Notes under the pieces: generated by a model
What the model was told of the DNA's origin: nothing
Database searches by the model: none
The model's input: the letters and a program-made list of their open reading frames with translations, nothing else
Program-made: the position numbers and the translations under genes
From: Linnemannia hyalina
Lineage: Eukaryota; Mortierellomycota; Mortierellomycetes; Mortierellales; Mortierellaceae
Assembly (NCBI GenBank): GCA_019671135.1
Contig: JAHRHY010000007.1
Location: 806,001-870,000 of the forward strand
Direction of reading: 5' to 3'
Length of the DNA stretch: 64,000 nt
Shown: one piece after another, positions 12,763 to 25,252 of the stretch
Position numbering within the stretch: the first letter of the stretch is position 1
Layout of the letters: every line of letters starts with the position of its first letter

Positions 12763-12818
12763 CAATGGTACCATTGAGTCAATCCTACCATTGAGTCAAT
12801 CCTATCATGGAGTCAGTA
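12763..12818. repeat. 14-bp palindrome leading into a 17-bp tandem repeat
   Basis: CAATGGTACCATTG at 12763-12776 is a perfect palindrome. It overlaps about three copies of TACCATTGAGTCAATCC: two exact, and a third diverged (TATCATGGAGTCAGTAT). It lies 130 bases past the stop of the ABHD11-like gene. Confidence 0.85.
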
Positions 12819-13136
12819 TTTTTTTTAATCCCAACTTTACCTACCTCACCCATCCTCAATCAAACCATTGACAACACTGCACATACACACATACATGCAC
12901 CAAATAGACACATAGAGACATATTTAGAACACCACTAGCATATCTTCCTATTTTCCCGCCACAAAAACAAATACACATGCTGTCGGACTGATTGAAAGAA
13001 GGATAGAGAAAAAGAGATGCATAGGAAGATAGAGAAAAAAAAATGCTCACTATTTTTGCATCATTGCATGGCTTTGGGCGGGAAAAAGGAAAAGCATGGA
13101 CCATGGCTCAGAATCGAAACAACACACGACGCGACC

Positions 13137-13268
13137 AAAAAAAAAAAAAAAAAAAAAAAGGGAGCATGGGTAGGTGGGCAGGTGGGGCAGGTGGGTGCAG
13201 CGTTTGCTATTGTTGTGTTTGTTGTTTGGCCCTTTGGCTGTGTTCCAATTTTTTTTTTTTTTTTTTTT
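13137..13268. repeat. Poly-A / poly-T inverted pair
   Basis: A run of about 23 A (13137-13159) and a run of about 20 T (13249-13268) are separated by about 90 bases. The two could pair as a stem in RNA. Homopolymers are common here, so this may be chance. Confidence 0.7.
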
Positions 13269-16150
13269 GGATGGGAGCATTGGGTTGGTTGTGAGGCTGG
13301 GCAATGGGGCCAGCATAGAAAAAATTGAATGGAAATGACTGAATGGAGCTAAATAATCACGGCACTCTCGGGATCTGAAAGACGGGGTTCCAGAACCCTG
13401 ACAAGTCTTTAGACAGGTCAGGTGAAGAAATGAGAGAGGAAGAAAGGTGAAAGAGTCTACTACGACCGAGGGTCATGCAACGTAAGCACATAAGTTGGAG
13501 TGAAATGAAAAAGAGAGGGAAGGGGGAACCAGGTTAGGTTTCATATAATGTCTTTTCTCTTGAACCATGTCTCAAATGTTGAATAGAAAAAAATATTCAG
13601 CCTCAACCCTCATTAACCCTCAAATGTGGATCAACCGACCCAGAAGAGGCGCCAGAGGAACGATGATCGAGTCAAAAGGATGTGTGCTCATACTGTTGTT
13701 AAGAAAAACATCTTGACCAATGGTATCATTGAGGGGGCCATCATGGAGAGTTCTATTTGAGCTAATCGGCTCCCTTGGATAGGTCATGTTTTTCATTGAA
13801 CTTTGGAATGAAGGGGGTCCACGTAAGTCTGGACAAGTGATGGTGCCTTGTATGTGGTGATGGGTGATCCATGGTGACCATGGTGATGGCATATAGTAGT
13901 TACAGGAGGGGGTCTGGAGATCAAGGGTCGGAAGAGGAAGTAAAGAGCGACTATCAAATCAACGGACGAATCACGAACGTCACGAAAGAAATAGTAAAAA
14001 ACGGCATGACCTAGAAGGAAGGGGTTGATAAAATGAGTACTTACAATGAAAGTTGCGCAGGTGTAGCTGGGCAAAAAGAATCGTTCGAACAGGAGGCAAA
14101 GAACAAGTTGAACGGAATGAGAAAAAAATAGTAAAGAGATGAATCGTGACGAATGAGCGTTCAGCCACACTCATGGGTATGGCTAGAAGATAGCCGTTTA
14201 CAGTCTCCGTTCCGTCGTAATGTAAACAAAATGAAAAAAGTGAGGACCCATGTCTGTCAGTTTGCCTGTCCTGTTTGTCATTGGGTTTTCCTGGAGAAGT
14301 TGACTAATGCTATTATAATACTCACTCAGTCACATACCTGTTGTATATAATTGTGCCGATCGGTCGGTTGTATGTCGTGGCCAGTTAGTCAGTCAGTCAG
14401 ACGTTTTGCTTGCCATCATGAACCAAATCCGGAGGATGGTTGATCCCAGATGACCTCTTTACATCAGAAAAAGGAGAGAGAATGTGGGACTGAAGGAGGG
14501 AAGGAGTGAATGGGGAGAAAGGAAGGGGAAACCAAACGCGGCAATGAATGGGAAAAGTAGGGCATGACCTGAAGACTTGCTTAATAGACTCCAGGTATTG
14601 AATTTTGTGTTTGCCTTGCTGGGATGTCGTAGCACCTTCTTTTTGTCACCCTTGTTTTTCCCGATTCCTGGCTGTGTATGATAACAAAGGTACAAAGCAC
14701 TGGAAAGGGTTGGGAGGCGATGGGGGAGGTCAAAAGGGAGGTAGAGAGGGAAGGATGGAGGGACAAAAAGTAAATCAAAGAATGGATGCATGCAGGTCGA
14801 TGTTGAGCCAAATTGTGGCCCTGTCGCGGTATGGATATTTTTCATTGTCTCCGCATGGTACAGTACAAGAGACAAAAACAGAGAGCGGAATACGGAAACG
14901 AGCAATTGCAACGAAGAGAGTTGACGAAGTGCAAGGGCGAAAAATGGGAGTTGGATGACAATCTTTGTTGACGAACACACGCAACGATTGAATAGCCAAC
15001 ATGACTCTTTACAATAACGACAATCGACTACTGTACAAAACATAAACAAACAACAAAACGCATACTGTGCCGGTGGCAAAGAAAGTCTCTTGATCGCACC
15101 TGCTGCCTGTTGGAAAGAAACGAGAAAGAAAAATTTTTCCCGCCATTTTTTTTTCATTTCCCATTTGCTCTCATTTCATCCCTTGTCGGATAGAAAGAGG
15201 GGAGAAGGGGAGGGGAGGAGGAGAAAGAGGTCGAGGGACGAGGAAACGTAAGGGAAGGAGGAAGGAAGGAAAAGAAAGAGGGGTCAGCAAAGGAGAACTG
15301 TAGTAGAATCCAATACAAACGACCACTATTCTAAAAAGAAGAAAGGACGAGGGGAAACCTGACCCCATCAATCGAATAACAATACGTATTCGGTCCATCC
15401 ACTCAATCATTCAGTCAGTCATTCATTCGATCATTCATTTTTATCGTTTGTCTTTCGTAATAAAAAAAAAGGCTGCCTTTCGCTATTGTGAAGAAAACAT
15501 TAGTAACACTGGGGGTGTCAGGAGAAGAAGGACAGGGGAGGGTCCAGGCGAAGAGGCATTACGCAGGATATATTAAGACGATGTGGGATGAATGACAGTG
15601 ACCATGACCCGCGTGTTTTTTTTGTGCGATGTCTTCATCCCAGCTACAACGATTCTGAATGCACTTCAAATGATGGCTGTGGTACAAATGCGTAGACTAA
15701 TGGTAAGAAAGTATATATGAATGAACACATGTATGTGCACGCAAGAAGAGGCGAAAGCGGAGAAGCGAGCGAGAACAAGCAAGACGTCGAGAAGAGGAGG
15801 ATGATGATACTGCCTCTCTATTGATCAATGCTTGCTGTTGTTGAAAGGAGTGCTGCCCCGAGACGAGAAGAAGGTGAGGACCAACAGTGTTTTCTAGTCA
15901 GGATTTTTTTGGGTTATTATTTCTTTGTTCCTCCCTGTTCCATTTCATTCCTCTTTTTTCATTTCTTCCCTTTTTCCCTCTCTTCTTCTCCTTCATCTTT
16001 CACAATCCAACATCCCCTTTTACAACCCTTTGGATTAGAACTCATCACTTTTTGACAGGTAAGAACAAGATCGGCCAGGTTGTTTGTAGGTCTGACAGCC
16101 TTTTCCCCTTTTATTCATCAGTCCGTCCGTCGGCCGTTTTCTTCGATTGA

Positions 16151-17182
16151 ATGAATGGATATGAAGTCTGGTCCGGTGGTCAAACAATTTTTTTTTTTTT
16201 ATATATTCGCTGTCCACTTCATCAAAACACGATCTATCACCCACATTTCTTTTCATACCCTTTTTTTTTCTTTTCTTCTTTTCGCTTCTTTTTTTCATTT
16301 ATTTCTTTTCATTCATTTCGGTTTTGATTTTCCTCACTCTTTTTTATTTCTTCTTTTTCCATCCTTTTCTCTCGTTCTTTTCCCGCGACCGCATCCTTGC
16401 TCTTTCACTCTTTCACTCTTTCACTCTTTCACTCACTCACTCGCGCTCACCTCCCACTTCCTCTTTCTCTTTCTCCTTCTCTCTTTCACAACACCTCACC
16501 CTTCCTCTCCCATCCCCATCCCCATCCCATCTGTTTCTTTCACTCTTTCCCTTTCCCTTCATCGCCAGCATCATCACATATCAAATATCCCTTTCTTCTT
16601 TTTTTCCTTCTTTTCTATCTTTCTTTTCTTTTTCCCTTTCTTCCTTCTCTTTCTCTTTCTTTTTCCCTTTTCCTCCCACCCTTTTCATCGCATCCCATCC
16701 CATCATCATCTTCCTCATCATCGCCACCCTTCCCTTCTGCCCTATTCTTATAATTCCTTCCTTCTCTCCTTTCTTTCTTCTCTTCCTTTTGCAAAGTACA
16801 CCCTACATACATTCTCGTTGACTTGTTGTATTTCTTCCCGCCCACCTTCGTCCCACTAATAGCATTCATCACAATCTTTTTCTTTCCTTCTTTCATTCTT
16901 TCGATATCATAGCCCGCTTTTCTTCAAAATCAAATCGTCAACCACCAGCAACAACATCGTTCATTCTTCTTCTCTTCTTCTTCTCTTCTTCTCTCCTTGT
17001 CTTTGTTTCCAGTCAGACTGACAAACACACAAACAGCCAGTCAGACAACCAGACCCTACTTGAATTGACCGAAACAACAACATCAACATCAACCATCCAT
17101 CCATCCAAACCACAGTAACCAAACAACAACAACAACAACAGCACAAACAACCAAAAAAAGAAAATAAGCCTGACTGAGAGAG
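16151..17182 (+). promoter_or_regulatory. Pyrimidine-rich leader/promoter of the C2H2 gene
   Basis: About 1 kb that is almost purely C and T on the plus strand. It includes tandem TTTCACTC units (16401-16440) and TTCTTCTC repeats (16960-16998), then CAA-rich sequence directly before the ATG at 17183. This matches other leaders in the window and probably covers a core promoter plus a long 5' UTR. No TATA element stands out. Confidence 0.5.
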
Positions 17183-20100
17183 ATGGAGGAGGCAAACGAC
17201 CCTACCCCCAATCACCCACGGCCCGAAGCTGCAGCTGCATCCCACCATGCTGCACCTGCACTCGAAGAACAAGAACATGCCCAACCACAACCACATCCCT
17301 CGTCCTCTTCCTCCTTGTCGTCGTCGTCCTCTTCTTTTGGCGCCGCCGCCACCGCTGCTGCTGCTGCTCCTACTTCTCCTTCCTCGTCTTCTTTGCTGTC
17401 TTCTCGTCTACCACATCCACATCAACAACAAGAGCAACAACAACAACAATATCACCAGCCAACCTCGCATCGTCAACCCACCCGCCAACCATTGCCACCC
17501 GTATCTTCTTCTTCCTCCACCACCTCCTCGCCTCCTCACACTTCCTCCTCTACAGCCACTTCTCCGTCCTCTGCAAAGTCGCATCATCAGCAACTGCCCC
17601 CCATATCGTCCTTTTCGTCCTCCACATCGACTCCTTTTCCCTCCATTTCTCCTCCCTTCCAGCCATTCCATCCGACTGGATCTGAACTAAGAATTCTGCA
17701 TGGTCATGATCGCCCCTCATACCAAAGTCAACACCAGCACCACCACCGCCAACAGCAGCAGCATCAAAACACTACCGGCAGTAGCGGAGGCAACCTGGAC
17801 CAGATCAACGATTTCGACAACAGTAACGTCGGACGTTATCACCCGCGATCAGACAAGCCAACGATGCGAGCCAATCGCGAAGGCAACGATTTCGAAGGAG
17901 ACGAGGAGGAGGGCGACATAGAGGAAGACGACGACGAGGAGGACGATGATCTATCCAGCCTGTCATCTTCCCTTTCCATGGATGAACGAGACCACGACGA
18001 CGACGGCGAGGCTGAGGTGGACAACAACAACAACAACAACACCAGCAGCAGAAATAAGAGCACTACGAAAAAGCGAGCCGCCAACGACCCCAACCGCCTC
18101 GGCCCTTCTCCCACGTCGACCGCCCGCAAGCGCACCGCCAACGTTGGCTCCCATTCAGATCTGGATTCGCAATCAGACTCTGCCATCGATTCGCAACCTC
18201 ATTCAGATTCTGAATCTGATCCAGATCCGGAATCTCGACCTCAGTCTCCACCACTCCCTGAAGGGTCTAGAGCCAGCGCCACAGTCACAGCAAGGACTCC
18301 ACTTCAACCCACCACAGCGGCGGCGGGGGCAGTAGACACTACTACGGGTACTTCTCGGCGGATGAGCGCTCATATCGGCCGTCGTCATAGCAGACACATG
18401 GGCGATCCGTCCTTGTTTGTGTCGTCGTCGCCTTCAGCAGGCATGGATCGACCCATGGAGGAAGGACAAGGACAGGGACAGGATGCAGGGAACATGTCGA
18501 CGTCGTCTATGGTTGTACGACCGATGCCGCGTCGAGAGCTTCTTGGCGACGAACATGCTTCCTTGCACGATGATTCGGTGGCAACGGCCAGCGAAAGCGA
18601 AGGGTACGTGTTCCCATCGGTATTTTGTTGTTCTTGTTTTGTTGTTGATATTTTTATTCACGAACCCCATTACCCATTGTGACAAGAGTACAAAATGGAC
18701 CTCGTTTTCTCTTCTTCCCTGTCCGGTTGTTACCCTGTTATCGTCGTCCCTCCCTGCGTGCTCCCTTCCCTCTTTTTTTTTTTTTTTTTTTTTTGCCTCC
18801 AACCACTATTCTTTTTCCCTTGGACTCGTTCTTCCCATCTTCCCCTCCCTGCGTTCCCCCTTCTCCCTCTTCCCCCTTCTCCCAAACCCATTATTTCACC
18901 TCATCGTTGCTCAGCAAACACAAAAACAAAAAGTTCTTCCCTGCCTCCCACATCCCTTCGTCCCCTCGTCCCCTCTCCCTCGCATTTACCCTCACCTTCG
19001 CTCATAATCACCTTCATCATCATCACCACCCTATCTTTCACCTTCTCTTACCCTTGTCTTCCCAATCCACTCCTGTCCTTTTGTCTACTCGTTGTTATTT
19101 TCCTTCGGACCATTGGGGCGAAGAACGTCCTGCAGCAAAAGGGAAAGAAAAAAAAAGTCAAATTCCAACATTCAACTTTTGAATGAAGCAGGAACATTGG
19201 ACTGAGCCTTCAGATCAGCATGGAAGGATTGAAGAAAATAGGGAACGATTCTCAATCCCATGCTGCATGCACATGTCATGTTTGTAAGCTTGTTGGTTCA
19301 AAAGGGCGTGTGCATGGTCGAACTACTTTTATGTTTTGTTGTAGACATCCTTTTACTGCTTTATATTTTTAATGTTCCACTTTGACGGTTTTTTGTTTGT
19401 ATCGGTCGCCGTGCATGGTCGTTATGCACGGTGTGGGTGAGAGAACAGAGACAATGAGAAGGTGAGAGAGATTAAAGTGGACACGACATTCTACGATGGC
19501 ACAAGCGAGCAACATCAATAACATCAACAACAACAATAACATCATTGGCAACAAAAGAAGCAAAGCCTGTGGGAGGGGAGGGGAGGGGGGAGAGAGAGGA
19601 GAAGAGCAATGGGTACGATGAAGCATTATGACAACAAGAGTCAAAAAAAAGGAGTTTTGGGCAAACAGGAAGAACAAAAAAAAGGCGGCTGGTGTGTGCT
19701 TGTGTGTAGTGGAATGACCGATTACCACATTCAGAGAGCTTCCACATATCCAACAAACCATCTGAGTCTTAACAACACCAGCAAAACAAAAAAAAAAAGA
19801 AAGAGGCGAGACGAGCAAAAAAGAGCAAGGCTAGCCATATGCTGCAGGGGATGATGACTCTTCCAGGAAATGAATGTGGATTCAATAGCTGTTAATGTCT
19901 GATGGCGTGGGCGATGGTATGGACGCATGGGCGATAGGTGGCATGGTTGATATTTGTTGCTTACCATACGCGATCGGGACGTTTTTATTTTTTTATTTTC
20001 ATAAGTTGTTTGCGAGGCTTGGTTTGGTTGCATGCTCATGCTCTATCATCATCATCATCGGGCAGGTAGCTCAGGTCCGATGGCATGGCTATCGTCATCT

Positions 20101-20817
20101 TACTCCTTTTTTTTCTTCATATGTCTTGACGACTTCCGTTTGTCCACACTTTTTCCTCTTTTTCGTTTTTTTCTTTTAAATCCTTTTTGTTTCTTGTCCT
20201 TTCTTTATTACTTTGTCCTCTTGACCTTCTTGACATCTCAAAACAAAATACAATAATCCCTTTTACCACAGCTAACCAACATCTTCCTAAACAAAATGTC
20301 TCCTCTGGCTTTTTTCGATTTCCCGTGCATCAGAAGTATGGCTGCAGACGGAATCGACCGCACCCGCTCATGGTCCTCCTCCGCACAGGAAAGACCCCGT
20401 CCCTCCTCCTCCTCTGCCTCCGCCCTGAGGCAGAACGCTGAGCACCGTCTTTCCGAAATCAAGTCCTCCCCCGCCCCCTCTTCCTCCAAACAGACTTCCG
20501 CTCTTCCACACCATCATCGCCATCACCCCCAGACATCCTCTTCCTTGGCACCGTCACACATCACCACCGTCATGACGACGCGTTCCAGCCGGATCAAGGA
20601 CTCGATCACAAAGGACTCGGCCCCCCGCAAGTGGATCTGTAAACAAGTCCCCGTCAAGACCCTCGGAGGGGAAATGATGATGCCCATCTGGTTCTCTGGT
20701 ACGTCAAAGCATAACCGCTACACATGTGCTGTAGATACCCCTCTCGTCCTCTTTTTATCACTGTTGTTTTAGCTTCCTCCCATCTCCCTCCTCTATCTTT
20801 TTCTCGTCCCCATCCTT

Positions 20818-20873
<56 letters not shown>

Positions 20874-23800
20874 CTTCCCTTCTTTTTTTTCTTCTTGTTT
20901 GTTTGCTTGCCGGCGGCCATGTTATTTTGGCTCTTTTTTGTGTTGTGATGATTCGAGACTTTTTCTTGAGTAACAAAAAAAAGGAGTCAGTTTAGGGATT
21001 GGGCGGGAAAAAAATCACGTAGGGTTGTTGTTCGAATCATCTGCCAGAAGAATACGAGTTGTTTCATCCACATCCACGGTTCCTCTCTTTCAATGCAAGT
21101 ACGCGTTCTTATTTACAGTGATTTCATTTTCTCCCGGCGCTTGTCATGACAGTGATAAGACATACGAAAAAAAGGAAAACATTCAAATGCATCCCCCCCT
21201 CCTCCTCCTCCCCCATTCCCTTCCTTTCTTCCCTGGCGGCTAGAAAATGGGACGATGAAGAAAAGAAAGGGAAAAAAAAAAGGATACATTTTTATTTACG
21301 AGGTTTAAACCATGGTTTTACTGGATTTCATTTGACTATCAACGGAAAAGGGAAAGGTAGGGAACAGGGAACAGGGGATCAGGGAAAACAGGGAGCAGAC
21401 AGGAAGAAAAAAAAACGCAGCTAATAAATTGGTGAGAGGGACGCAGGAAGGGCGTGAGGGAAGGGAAAAGGGCCCGAGGGAACAAACGAGGGGAGGGAAG
21501 AGGGAAACATCGACATCCAATGAGAGGCGATGCGGTTCTTTCTTTGTGTTATTGTTATTGTTTGTTTGGCGGAGCGAGCATTTGTGTGTCTGTTGTGTGT
21601 ATGTGGGAGAGTATTCTAATGAATTCAAATGATTTTTGGCGGGAAAAAAAAATATGTAAAGGTGCATGGTGTTGTCATTATTGTCGTTGTTGTCTTTTGT
21701 TGTTGTTATTGTTGGTGTTGTTGTTTTGTGTTGTGTGTGATGTGATGCTATGGATGGAGTGAATGGATCGATGGATGGGTCGGGTGGTGATTATTATTAT
21801 GATTCTTATTCTATGCGCGGTGTTGTTATTCAATAGGATGGATCATTGCATCGATGGACAATGGGCTACGGACATATATTTTGTTATATATAGCGCGAAT
21901 ATGTGCCGACATGTACATGGGTTGACATGTTGTAGGAGTCATGCTTCCCCTTCGACCAGTTTACCCTCATCCATCCATGTTCCATGGGGTAGTGTGGACA
22001 TTTGGTGTTGAGCGGGAAAAAAATGAGCGAAGAAGAGTAGAAGCAGCAAAGTTTTTTTGGTCTTCTTCGTCATCGTCGGCCAAATAGACGACAAAAGTCA
22101 GCTGGGGGGGGAAGGAAGGAAGATTTGGCTTACTTATCGATCAAAACATTCTTTCATTTATTACCTACTCAATTCAATCCCTCTCCTATCCTGTCCCTAA
22201 ACCTGCCTATCCTGTCCTATCCTATCCACACCATGTCCGCACCATGGGCATAGGATCCTTTCTATCCCACGCACTTATATACAATCAAACAAAACACCCT
22301 ATAATGTGAGCCCATGTCTAACTTTTTCTTTTTACCCTTCGTTCCTTTCCTGCTTTCTACCTTTCCTCATCTCCTTCTTCCTCTTTCCCACCCTCTCCCA
22401 CTCTTGTTCTATCCTCTCCCACTCTTCCCTCCCCTGAAACTCCCCTCTCTATTGCATCAACTTACAGAGGAGGACATGCTTCTGAACGAGCCTGTGGCCC
22501 CGATTGAGCTAGATACCGACAGTATGACTCTGGATCACGCCGGAGGACTCACCACCCCTGGACACCACCATCACCACCATCACCACCATCATCACCACCA
22601 CCACCACCTCATGGTCGACGATCCCCTCCAGACCAACACTGCTCGCCACAAGAGGAAACTGAAACTCAAGGACATGGCGCTGAGAGAGTCAAGGGATCCA
22701 CAGGACTTTATCGACATGCCCCAGCCAATGGACAACAAACCCCGCCATCACGACCCGCAGGCAAAGGATGGCAAGGGCAAGAGTGTCTCGCGTGATTACC
22801 AGCCTGGAGATAAGAGGATCAAGATCCAGAAGGAGAGCAGCAGCACGGCAGCACTCCGCAAGGTCAAGCTGGAAAAGACGAAAAAGATCCGCAAAATTAT
22901 TCGAGAGCGCTCCGAGTCGTATGTTTCGACACGCGACTCGACCCCGACGACACCGCCGATCGAGCAATTCGAAGGAACCCCCGAAGAAGGCTCCCCTCCG
23001 CGACAACGTCGTCCTCCGGAGAGCAATATGTCGTCCCCCTCAGGTGGGCCTCGACCCCGGCCCTTTATCTGCGAGATCGAGGACTGCGGCAAGCGCTTTG
23101 TGGATGCCCTGCAGCTTGAGCGTCATATTGAGCGACACGGACCCAAGGAGCTGGAATGCGACCTGGACATGTGCGGTAAATTGTTTTCGTCCATTATGCT
23201 ATTGCGACGCCACCAATCGATGGTCCACAAGAGGCGGTCCGAGAAATGGGAGAGCCCGCCCGGAACAACGCGACAGCGCTCTGGTCGATCAAGACGTAAG
23301 GAGCCACGTATTGTCGCGTCGGGCGACATCATGGATCCTGCTGAGCTGGAGGAGCTGCCACGTGATCCCATGGATGTAGATGATGAAGAAGAGGAAGATG
23401 ACGATCGCGGCGAAGATGAAGACGACGACGGCGAGCCTTCTTCGAGCAGAGCAGGCAAGAGATCTAACGAAGGCAAGGCTAGAGACCTCAAGCAGCTCAA
23501 GGCACCTCGTTTATCCAAGGAGCCCAAGGAGCTCAAGGAACCCAAGACCAAGGACCCCAAACAGCTCAAGGAACGCAAGACTCCCAAGGCCTATTTGCCC
23601 AAGAAGCTTGCGCCAAGGGGGGAGGACGGAGAAGATGATGGCCAAGGAGGATCCGAAGCTGGCGATGGAGGATCGAACGCTGTCTCCTCCCCCGCAGGAC
23701 CTGCCCAGCCTCGCCCTCGACCCTTCCACTGTACACACGATGACTGCAAGAAGGTCTTTATCGACGCCACCCAGCTGGAACGCCATTTGGAGCGCCATGG

Positions 23801-24197
23801 CCCCAAGGAACTGGAATGTGGTATCGACGGCTGTCGTAAGCGGTTCTCAGCCCAGATGCTTCTCCGTCGCCACCAATCGATGGTGCACAAGCGTCGTAGC
23901 CCTGCAGTGAACGTGTCTGCGACGACAGGATCGCGTCAAGTTCGACCTCCAGCTGGATCGGCGCCATCTAGTCGATTGGCAGGCCCACCCCTGGACGCGG
24001 CGTCGCTTGCTGCTTCATCTCCTGAAGGCAGCAGTGGCTACACTCCCTCACCCACATCTGGACATGGATACGGGCAAGGGCCTCCATCGTCATCGTCCGC
24101 AGGCTATCAACCAAGACACGCACCGCCCTCGTCTCACCACCATCATGGTCACCAGCAGCATTCCCACCATGCCCACTATGCACCTTCCTCGCAATAA
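17183..24197 (+). CDS. C2H2 zinc-finger protein with a duplicated two-finger module
   Basis: Probable nuclear regulator. The model joins 17183..18603, 20334..20698 and 22468..24197, giving 1171 residues with phase kept at both joins. Residues 1-470 are Ser/Gln/His/Pro-rich followed by long Asp/Glu runs. Exon 2 holds RKWICKQVPVKTLGGE...MPIWF, a conserved-looking block slightly like the Trp-containing BCL7 N-terminal motif (tentative). Exon 3 has a run of about 15 His (near residue 630). Two near-identical finger pairs follow, at about 795-855 and 1015-1075. Each has a C-x4-C-x12-H-x3-H finger, the linker GPKELEC, a C-x4-C-x12-H-x4-H finger and MLLRRHQSMVHKRR. A Lys/Pro repeat and acidic stretch separate the pairs. 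The introns (1730 and 1769 nt) are very long, so exon 1 could instead belong to a separate gene ending at 18682. Confidence 0.75.
18604..20333 (+). other. Long intron 1 of the C2H2 gene
   Basis: 1730 nt from GTACGT to CATCAG. The 5' half is C/T-rich with a long T-run near 18772-18794. The middle is A/G-rich and low-complexity. If the gene were split in two, this region would hold the 3' end of one gene and the promoter of the next, and MSPLAFFDF at 20296 or MAADG at 20339 would be candidate starts. Confidence 0.55.
20699..22467 (+). other. Long intron 2 of the C2H2 gene, with (TC)n
   Basis: 1769 nt from GTACGT to TTACAG. It contains a pure (TC)n tract of about 49 nt (20822-20870), GGGAACA repeats near 21360, and TTG/TTGTTG tracts near 21680-21740. 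No additional exon was recognised, but a small one cannot be excluded. Confidence 0.55.
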
Positions 24198-25252
24198 TTA
24201 ATCCTTGTCAATATGTTCTGTACCTCTTTTCTATTATTACTTCTATTATTACTACACTACTATCACCTTGCCTTTTTTTTTTTGCTAAAACTACTCATCA
24301 TTTGTATCTTCTTTCATTTCTTTTCTTCTTGTTTTCCCTTTCTTCTTCACGACTTGTTGCATTTCTTTGCTCCACCGCGCGCTTTTTTTTCCGCTTGTTT
24401 GTCTTATCGTCATCTGTTTTATTCTTTTTCTGTACTTGCTTCTGCTTTTCATTCATTTTTAGCCGTTTCACATTTTTTTTCTTTCTTTCATTCCATTCCT
24501 TTTTTTCGTTTCTGTACCATTCGTACCTCTGCACCTTTCACTATCAATCTATGCCATCAATCCAAACGTCACTTTCACCTTCTCATCTCGTTCGTTCGTT
24601 CGTTCGTTTCGTTCGTTGTCGTTTTCGTCAAGTTTCAAGAAAAAAGTTATTTCAAACCAAAACCAATCTAATCCAACGCCAATCCATCACGTCCCAAGAA
24701 CCGGTCTTACGCGATCCATTTTTTCTCTCATTTTATCATGCTCATTACGATGTCCAATATTGATGCTTTCCTCTTTGACTTTCCTCCGATTGCAAAGAGC
24801 TGCCCCTTCTTCCCTACCCTCTAAACCGTAGTCTTCTTCCCGCTACCCTCCTCTTTCCATTCTACTCCTAGCACTTCAACACTTTCTGATCATTTTTAAA
24901 CAAAAGCACTTAATATCTAATATCTTGGCTGTTTTGCTGTCTATTTTTTTTTGCTGTTGCCTTGTCTTGTTCACGTCCGTCCTTTCATCACACTACACGC
25001 ATCAAACAGACATGCCATGCTCTGTTTCACAATTTCCTTTCGTTTTTAACGTTCCCTACGTTGCTATTACAAAAGTCAATAAAAAGTTTATGATTGCATT
25101 TTCGTTTGCATGCTTTGTTCTGTTTTTTATTTTTTTTATTTGGCTTTGAGGAGAGCGTTGCAGTGATATATGTAGGTGTTTGTGTGTCGCGTTTCAAGGT
25201 ATCTGACAGCGGATAAGAGAGCGTTTGTGTGAGAGTCTAGGAGCAATTCATT
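24198..25252. other. Convergent spacer, C2H2 gene / MEMO1
   Basis: About 1 kb between convergent stop codons. It is T-rich on the plus strand, with a (CGTT)n tract at about 24589-24618. It probably includes a long 3' UTR of the C2H2 gene and the shorter MEMO1 3' end. No gene is seen. Confidence 0.5.

Larger units (their letters stand above)
12635..16150. other. Gene-free spacer, 3.5 kb
   Basis: I see no convincing gene on either strand. It holds homopolymers, a 17-bp tandem repeat (12769-12818), a poly-A and poly-T pair (13137-13159 and 13249-13268), ATTC/AGTC repeats (about 14385-14402 and 15400-15440), and pyrimidine-rich minus-strand tracts around 14460-15400. Long minus-strand open frames here are low-complexity. 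A transcribed non-coding RNA cannot be ruled out. Confidence 0.5.

Noticed and set aside
14459..15157. A 232-residue minus-strand frame in the large spacer
   Set aside because: No recognisable domain, biased composition and no splice partners.
16155..16859. A 234-residue frame rich in Phe, Ser, Leu and Pro
   Set aside because: It is a translation of C/T-only leader sequence with no complexity.
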